From Silurus meridionalis (lineage: Eukaryota > Chordata > Actinopteri > Siluriformes > Siluridae), in contig NC_060892.1 of NCBI RefSeq assembly GCF_014805685.1, positions 4,422,490 to 4,486,489 on the forward strand: a stretch of DNA of 64,000 nt, written 5' to 3'. The position numbers and the translations under genes are program-made. Under the pieces are notes generated by a model, which saw only the letters and a program-made list of their open reading frames with translations, was not told the DNA's origin and searched no databases. Shown here piece after piece: positions 57,525-64,000 of this stretch. Numbering within the stretch: the first letter of the stretch is position 1; every line of letters begins with the position of its first letter.

Positions 57525-58080
57525 GGTCTTAGTGAAGGAGGTGGGACCTCTCTGCCTTCCAGATTCATTGAAGGAGGGGTGGGCTATACCTGGGAATTTT
57601 GGTTAAAAGGGCGTCGCCTTTATGCCATCCAATTTCAGTGAAGGAGGCATGGTCCATGCCTGACCATTTTGATGAAGGAGGCATGGCCTCTCTGCTGGTC
57701 AGGTTGACTGAAGGAGGTGTGGTCTATGGACGTGCCAATTTCAGAGAAGGAGGCATGACTTATCAGTTTCAGTAAAGGACGTGAAACTTCTATATCTGGA
57801 AGTCTAAGTAAAGGAGGTGTGGCTGCTTTACCTGCCGATTTTGGTGAAGAAGGCATGGGCTCTGTGACAGTTTCAGTGTAAGACATGTGAACTCTGTTTT
57901 GAAGTTTCAGCGAAGGGGGTGTGCCTCTGTGCCTGCCAATTTGGATGAAGGCCTTTCTGTGCCTGCCAGTTTCAGTGTGGAAGGCGTGATTTCTGTATTT
58001 GACAGTTCCAGAGAAGAAGGCGTGGCCTTTGTTGCTCACCAGTTATAGTGAGTCAGGGTGTGGCTTAGGCGTGGTTTTCT
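57525..58080. repeat. GTGTGGC minisatellite, locus 2
   Basis: About 13 diverged units of 35-45 bp following the pattern 'gtgaaggaggcatggcctct' plus 'gtgcctgccagtttca'. The same unit is at 30.07-30.29 kb. A 134-codon minus frame with recurring RHRG..SLK words is a translation of this array. Confidence 0.9.
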
Positions 58081-58684
58081 TGCCCTGCTGAACACACCTG
58101 TGTTGTGTTATACTGCACAGCACTGGATTCAAATTATTTGATTACACACCCAGACTGCATATCCTTGTTGTCTCAGACAGACAGATACACACTTGTAGTT
58201 AGCAGTCTCTAGGTAGGGGTAGGGGTGTAGTCAGTCTCTAGAGCGCTGAATTAGGAGTTTTTAATTGGAAGCTCGTTATGACTTTGTTCTGTCTCATTCA
58301 CATGATCTGATACACAAGAGACCACAACCTGGCTTCTGACTTTACCCTTATTACCTAAGGCTTACACACACGCACACACACACAACACACCATTTCTATT
58401 TTTGAGTGTACACCTTTCTTTGAGAAAACTTCAACACATTATTCCACGTTTTCCTATCAACATGGGGACACAGAGATGAAGAAAAAAAAACATCACACAG
58501 ACAGGCACACATTTCCTTTTCTTCCCGTGTTTGTCTTCCTGCTGCATCTGCTTCTTTTCTTGGTGCCAATGCTGCATTCCTTTTGTAATGTTCCCATTTT
58601 CATATGCATATTTGCTGCATGCACAGACCTTCCTTGGCTTCTTTTGTGGTCCAAGACCACGACAAGCCTTCCATTTAAATGAGT

Positions 58685-58685
<1 letters not shown>
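58081..58685. other. Unique non-coding
   Basis: Contains a duplicated 'cagtctctag' word (58204 and 58231) and a short CA run at 58367-58384. No exon evidence. Confidence 0.4.

Positions 58686-58742
<57 letters not shown>
58686..58742. repeat. (CA)n microsatellite
   Basis: An uninterrupted CA tract of 57 bp. It produces the HTHTH/VCVCV frames on either strand. Confidence 0.95.
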
Positions 58743-58744
<2 letters not shown>

Positions 58745-59080
58745 TCCCGTAGTGCCTGCAGGTCTGAGCCCCAGGCAGAGCAGAAAAACATTGCCATGTG
58801 TCAGCGCCTCTCTCTCCCTAAGGATAAATAGCTCTGCAGTTTTCATAATCATAACTCACATTAACGTCGACGCCTCACACACACAGCACAGAGGCTCTGC
58901 GGTTCCAAATCTGTATCTCCAATTTTTTTTTTTACCCAACACCTTGCTGTTTAAGACAAAAAAATACAATTCTGGCTTGCTGGTGATAATTCTCCTACCA
59001 GCAACTAGATTTCCCAGCAGCCATTGCACTTGATCACATGTTACAGAGCACACACCTATATATATGTATATATATAATAT
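58743..59080. other. Non-coding
   Basis: No recognised feature. TA-rich just before the next element (59056-59080). Confidence 0.45.
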
Positions 59081-59310
59081 CGTATTTTTCGGACTATAAG
59101 CCTCTACTTTTTTCTCATGTTTTGAATCCCGCGGCTTAAATTTTTCCTGGGTTTTTCCCGGTTTCACAACTTCAAGCCAAAAAACTGGACCCCATAACAT
59201 TAGACCAAAAAAACGTACCTCACCTGTGTTCTGGGCTGCACGGCATCAGGAGAAAAAACTTTTTTTTAAACGCACGACGATGCCAAAAGATAGACTCCCG
59301 AGAGAAATAG
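59081..59310 (+). pseudogene. pogo/Tigger-like relic, internally deleted
   Basis: Terminus 'cgtatttttcggactataag' as in the 29.6-kb copy. The coding island TCVLGCTASGEK, a stop, and FKRTTMPKDRLPREI correspond to the same transposase segment. About 200 bp that include the NMDD block at 29.3 kb are missing here. Confidence 0.75.
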
Positions 59311-59319
59311 TTTTTTTTC

Positions 59320-59840
59320 TTTAACTTCACTACATTTCAAAGTCAAATATTGTACTTTTTACTCAACTACATTTTCCGAAATCCTTATTATTTTTGAGTG
59401 GATAAAAACTTTTATTAATAGTGTAGGGAGTGAAGTTTTACATCATCGAGGATGTACTATGGCTTTAAACAGTGCTGGAATTGAGTCAAGTCTTATAGCG
59501 GTCCCCAATTGTTGTGTAATTCATATAATTTTTTACTAAAAATAATCTTAGGGACCCCCCAAGGGGTCCTGCCAGCCCCCCCTCAATTTGAGGACTGGCT
59601 TTAAATAAGAGCCAGAGAGGATACTGTGAGAACAGTGTACTGCAATTTAGAGTTGTGCGACAGTCTGTACAGTTGAGGTATAGAGAGAGAGAGAGAGAGA
59701 GATTATAGCCATAATGAATCATAGTACTTTGGATACTTAAGTAAATTTGAGGGCAAATACTTTTGTACTTTGACTCAAATGAAAGTTTAAAGGGACACTT
59801 TTACTTTTACTGGAGTAACATTTTTCGGAGTGTATCTCTG
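59320..59840. repeat. Dispersed repeat with inverted 'acttttact' flanks
   Basis: The left edge has 'tactttttactcaactacat' and the right edge 'cttttgtactttgactcaaa' and 'cacttttacttttactgg', words common in a teleost interspersed repeat. The interior (59550-59620) holds 'ggaccccccaaggggtcc', a short palindrome, and (GA)n at 59681-59702. Probably two repeats, one inside the other. Class unknown. Confidence 0.45.
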
Positions 59841-61163
59841 TGGCCTGACACACTCGCACTTTCCTTTTAACGTTTTATTCTCTCGTTCCCTTCGTTTCCC
59901 TCACACTCTCCCTTTTCTCTCTCTCACTCTCAGCCAATCAAACATGTTAGCATTAATAATGCATGTATATGCGCAGGACTAGGCACCCGGTGAGTCAGCG
60001 TGAGCGGCACTGATTACATCTGACTGCTGAAACTCACAATGAAAAACTAGAAAAAATACCCTGGAAAAGTGATGTTCATGTGATGCAGTGTTAATAAACC
60101 TTCAGCCTATTGCCTTGTGTTCATTCGTTCTCCATCCCGTGATGTCACTGTTCAAAGTGACCCTCTTCATCATCTCCTGCTCTGTGACGTCTGGAGGGAT
60201 GAGTCAAATCGTGTCGATATTTTTCCGAAACCGAATCCGCAACGTTGTTATGCATCCGTTCGCATGCTTGTTGATATTCCCGGCTCTCCTCCATTTTTCC
60301 TCCACCTGCAAACCAGCATGAGATCGTTCCTGCGCCAGCTGACAGAGGTGCAAACGTTTGTGCAAGTCATCAACAGGATGATCGGCACCAGCTGAACATG
60401 ACACAGTGTCTGAATTTTTTCTTTCCTGGGACACCAAGCTAGCTGTGAGCGAGGCTTCCCATGTTTTGAAAACTACATCTCTTTGCGTGGTGCCGAAGTC
60501 CGCCATCCAGGGGGTGTCCAGTCCAATCCTCCTACTTGGGTGTAGAGTAACAAGTCTAGACATTTGAGGAAGCTCTACATGCTGCAGGGTTGAGGGTTTG
60601 GGTTATGGGAATCAGAGAAGGTCCAGGTCCTCCAATTGGACTTTTGGATTTGCAACAAGGATTTAAGGGGGTGGAGTCAGATCTTATCTAGCCCCTCCCA
60701 CTTGAATGGAGATTAACAAGATGGCACATAACTCTAAACATGACTGGAGACTCGCAGGACCTCGTATATCCTTGGCTCACACCCGACCGTCACTTCCTGC
60801 TCTCTTGGCACGTGGCTCCTGGTACCCCTGCGCTGCACCGCTGCCGTCTTTTGTAAAAGTGAGCCGAGTGCAGGTGTTTGCTGTGCGCTTTGACAGCGAG
60901 CTGCTTGCTTACGCGCCGCCTGTCAGCAGGCCCTCACTCTCACGCTGCGATTGCATGGCCCTCAGGATAGGCTTCGCAAACAAAGGGCCAGATTGACACA
61001 CGTGCATTCGTTTGTGTGTGTGTGTAGGTATGTGTGTGTAGCCATTGTGCTGAGCACTGATCTCAAGGGAGAAAGCATAAAAGGCTTATTGTAAGAGTGC
61101 AGTGCTTGGAACGCACCCTCCGGGTAGGTAAAGGAAGTAAAGACGACAAAAGTGTGTGTTAAA
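59841..61163. other. Unique non-coding
   Basis: Overlapping frames of 77-119 codons at 60088-60563 and 96 codons at 60706-60996 have no recognised domain or splice support. CT-rich near 59880-59935. Confidence 0.35.
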
Positions 61164-61183
61164 TGTGTGTGTGTGTGTGTGTA
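61164..61183. repeat. Short (GT)n microsatellite
   Basis: Ten GT units. Confidence 0.9.
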
Positions 61184-62126
61184 TATGTCTACTTATTATG
61201 TAAAGTGCAGCAATAAAGTCATCGTTGTCAGCTCTCAGCCTGCTGCTAGCGTTTTTTTTTTCTTATATTGTGTAAAACACTGGTTTTATACAATAGAAAC
61301 ATCTTAGCATTGATTTAATGCTAGCTAATTTTTGGAAGGAGTCTCCAGTGTCAGTAAGGCTTTTTAGCATTTTTTTTGCACTTTGTTTTCTCAGAGAGAG
61401 AGAGAAAGTAACGTGAGGAAGTCAGGGATTTACAGTTGCTACAAAGTAAGCGATAAAACACTTTGCAACATTGTTAAATGAAACCTTTTTACAGATTATA
61501 ATTAAATGCATTTTTTTAGCTTGTTAATGCTCAGATTTAGCACATCATGACCATTTATTGCACATTTCAGATAGTGTGTATTTAATGCTAACTCGTTAAT
61601 GCTAACTCGTTATTGCGAACATTACACCGTTAAACTTACTGACACCAGAAACATTTACCACACAAGCTAATTTTTACTAGTATAGCCAATGTATTGGGCC
61701 ATTTAAAGCATTAGCTAAAGTTTTTTGATATGCAGTTTCACCTAATGCTAAGATTGGCCTAAAAATTCGATTATGTAGCTAATTAAGTTCTATATACATT
61801 ATTTTTTTATTAGGATAGCAAACTCTAGATTAGCCTGACTTATAATTATAATTTGAATGTGACTAAAGTTTTAGCTTGTAGAAAGCTGCAGCATGCATCT
61901 GCAGCATGGAAGCGTTCAGTACTTATGTGTTTGTGCTCAGCATCGTTTCTAAAAGCGCACATACTACCATTTCGTGTCTTTCGTTCTACAACGTACCCTG
62001 CCAGCCGAGTCATTCACCAAGGATTAATAACAATTTGTTCATCAGCAGAAATATCAATAGGTGCCTCTGTAATTACAAGATTAGCAGATTAGTGAATAAT
62101 GGGATCTAGAGATAAGAGCAGAGAGA

Positions 62127-62128
<2 letters not shown>
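61184..62128. other. Non-coding with recurrent 'taatgctaact' words
   Basis: 61300-61800 is AT-rich with many tagc/gcta words. 'aatgctaactcgtta' is tandemly doubled at about 61584-61612. No element boundaries. Confidence 0.4.
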
Positions 62129-62187
<59 letters not shown>

Positions 62188-62190
62188 CGA
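62129..62190. repeat. (GT)n-(GA)n compound microsatellite
   Basis: (GT)n at 62129-62174 running into (GA)n to about 62188. Confidence 0.95.
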
Positions 62191-62364
62191 GAGGTGAGAA
62201 AGCAATGAAGGATCAATTCGGTGCGATGTGTTAAAACACCAAGAGAGAGATTGAGAGTGTTTTAAAGTGTTTTTAAAAAGTAGAGATGATTAGGATTATT
62301 ATCACATAAACATGAGGTATCCCATGGGTCGCAATTATATATAGATATATATACTTTCTGCTGA

Positions 62365-62775
62365 CAGCAGTTTGAGCTACAGGAGCTCATCTGTTGGATC
62401 GGACCACACGGGCCAGCTTTTCATCCACACATGCATCAGTGAGCCCCTGCCGGCCATGACCCTGTCACCGGTTCACCACTGTTCCTACCTTGGAGCACTT
62501 ATGATAGATACTGACCACTGCAGAACGGGAACATCCCACAAGAGCTGCCGTTTTGATGCTCTAACCCAGTCGTCTAGACATAAAAATTTGGTCCTTGTCA
62601 AACTCGCTCAAATCCTCACTCTTGACCATTTTTCCTGCTTCTAACACGTCAACTTTGAGGACAAAATGTTCACTTGCTGCCTAATAAATATATCTACCCA
62701 CTAACAGGTGCCGTGATAAAGAGATAATCAGTGTTATTCATTCACAGGTTATAATGTCACGCCTGGTCGGTGTAG
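62365..62775 (-). mobile_element. DNA-transposon-like relic (ggtcggtgta terminus)
   Basis: An ordered set of words from a very common teleost element: 'gttggatcggaccacacggg', 'ggttcaccactgttccta', 'gatagatactgaccactgca' and 'cacgtcaactttgaggacaa'. It ends with 'ataatgtcacgcctggtcgg' then 'tgta'. The right end is a recognisable terminus and the left end is lost. I cannot name the superfamily with certainty. Confidence 0.65.
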
Positions 62776-62951
62776 ATATACATTGTATACATCAGGAACA
62801 TTCACACACCTGTGCTGTAGTTTCAGGTCCAGATAATATAACCATCAAGCTGCCAAGTACTTTAAATACAGCTGAAATGCTAGTGCACTTTTTTTGTGCC
62901 TGAGACAAAAACGTTGGCTAAGGAAGAAAGGGAAGGTTATTCTGTATGAAG

Positions 62952-62952
<1 letters not shown>

Positions 62953-63002
<50 letters not shown>

Positions 63003-63014
63003 ATCTATATATAT
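62953..63014. repeat. (CT)n with TA extension
   Basis: (CT)n at 62953-62997 then a short atctatata run. Confidence 0.94.
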
Positions 63015-63512
63015 TGGGGTGTAACTGTGGACACAATTCACGGGTCGTTACGCACCTCAGTTTTTAAGTAAAATTGTTTTATTAATTTATTTGTTATTAA
63101 TTTATTAATTATTAACAGTTGTAAATATCAACAGTTTACATTTTGTAAACTATTTTAAATAAAATGCCTGCTTGGTTAAATAATATATAAAATTATATTT
63201 TACAATATTTTATAAAAATAAAACAGAATAAATCAAGTTAATGCAGTAAATTTTTATTATATTGATTACAGTCAGTAATCGTTTAAATTGGCACAAATTA
63301 AGTTGATTTAATCAAAATACGGGAATGAAAATATTAAATAGTTTACATTCCCCATTTGGGAAATACAGATGTGTGTATGCGTGTGTGTTTTACATTTAAT
63401 ATAAAATTTTCCAAAGAGATGTTTTACTTAACTGTTCAACTTATTTCAGCATACTGTAACAAAAGTCTTCATTCCTTCCATCCTTTATTCAATGGAATTT
63501 TCTTGACGCTAG
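63015..63512. other. AT-rich non-coding
   Basis: No recognised element. AT-driven frames only. Confidence 0.45.
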
Positions 63513-63612
63513 ACATAAAATGCAAAAGATCCCATAGTGCTAGCATTAGCCGCTTACCACTTCCTGATTAGCGGCTGACGCTAGCGCTATGGATTCTTTT
63601 GTGTTTTTATGT
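63513..63612. repeat. Long imperfect inverted repeat (hairpin) near exon
   Basis: Arms 63513-63554 and 63570-63612 are near-perfect reverse complements over about 42 bp. The inner 23 bp match at 20 positions, around CATAG.GCTAGC and AGCCGCT. The loop is 15 nt (taccacttcctgatt). No open frame and no target duplication was found. Likely a small fold-back element, or a transcribed hairpin of the intron. Confidence 0.85.
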
Positions 63613-63975
63613 ACGGAGCGAGTAGCCACAGTGTCACTGCGCGATGTGTCCCATCAGCTTCTACAGAGGTACTACAAATCCAATTGGATGTCACATTAAC
63701 AGAGTATGATGTATTGAAATGCTTTTCAAAAAAGGTTTAAAACAATAATATAAATATGATTCCTAAACGATGTTACGTTTCGATTTAATTCCTTTTGTGT
63801 TTCTTGACTGATATTTGGTTGCGAATGCTTTATTTTTATTAGTAAATTTTTTCGAAAAGCGCTTTGTTGTATTACATAAAAAGCCTCCTGTTCAGCGTAA
63901 ATCACCAGTACCTGCGGATAAAGAAGTGCAAACACCTCCGCTAACAGACTCTCTTTCATTCTCTCTCTTTTCCAG
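63613..63975 (+). other. Intron 3' end: branch point and acceptor
   Basis: 'cgctaacag' (63939-63947) fits the branch-point consensus. A pyrimidine-rich run 'cattctctctcttttccag' then ends with AG at 63974-63975. Spacing branch-to-AG is about 30 nt, as usual for vertebrate introns. No other element was seen in 63613-63930. Confidence 0.6.
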
Positions 63976-64000
63976 AGTGCTTGACGTCCAGCGTGCCGAC
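63976..64000 (+). CDS. Candidate internal exon, cut by window end
   Basis: The sequence after the strong acceptor is open in two frames: VLDVQRAD (one-base offset) and CLTSSVP (two-base offset). The third frame stops at once. Only 25 nt are visible, so coding status, phase and identity are open. It may pair with the candidate 5' exon at 15.0-15.47 kb. Confidence 0.45.

Noticed and set aside
57635..58039. 134-codon minus-strand frame
   Set aside because: Translation of the GTGTGGC minisatellite; periodic at the unit length.

Overview
This window looks like ordinary nuclear DNA of a teleost fish, probably an otophysan and plausibly a catfish. The evidence is long (TA)n, (CA)n and (CT)n microsatellites, several tRNA-derived SINE groups, teleost-type Tc1-like, hAT and pogo/Tigger-like transposon relics, and 3' ends of L2-, Rex1/CR1- and RTE-type LINEs. 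There is no bacterial-type operon structure, CRISPR array or rRNA. The lineage call rests on recalled repeat families, not on a database search.

No complete protein-coding gene is visible. The best gene evidence is a pair of exon-like signals on the + strand. One is a CpG-containing, ATG-poor block at about 15.0-15.47 kb that ends in a good splice donor (15471). The other is a strong branch-point, polypyrimidine and AG acceptor that opens an exon at 63976 and runs off the window. Together they suggest a 5' exon, an intron of about 48.5 kb and the next exon. A weaker 48-nt exon-like block lies at 43143-43190. Almost all other short open frames are microsatellites, minisatellites or transposon relics read as protein.

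Layout. 0-13 kb: unique sequence resembling conserved noncoding DNA, with SINEs, Tc1-like copies, an hAT MITE nested in a Tc1-like copy, and LINE-like 3' ends. 13.9-16.5 kb: four long (TA)n tracts around the exon-like block. 17-24.6 kb: L2 and hAT relics, then mostly unique sequence. 24.6-25.8 kb: two purine-rich minisatellite arrays. 26.7-31.9 kb: a SINE, fold-back MITEs, a pogo/Tigger-like relic and a GTGTGGC minisatellite. 31-37 kb: three Tc1-like copies and many CA/GT arrays. 37-50 kb: long, mostly unique stretches with one long hairpin at 45.4 kb. 51-54 kb: a diverged local duplication. 55-59.3 kb: dense nested retroposons, a second GTGTGGC minisatellite and a second pogo/Tigger-like relic. 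59.3-64 kb: further relics, a second long hairpin at 63.5 kb and the terminal exon.

No new enzymatic or defence system is visible. The most informative items are the nested insertions with intact target-site duplications, the two long hairpins, the 51-54 kb duplication, the two-locus minisatellite and the gene-start model.
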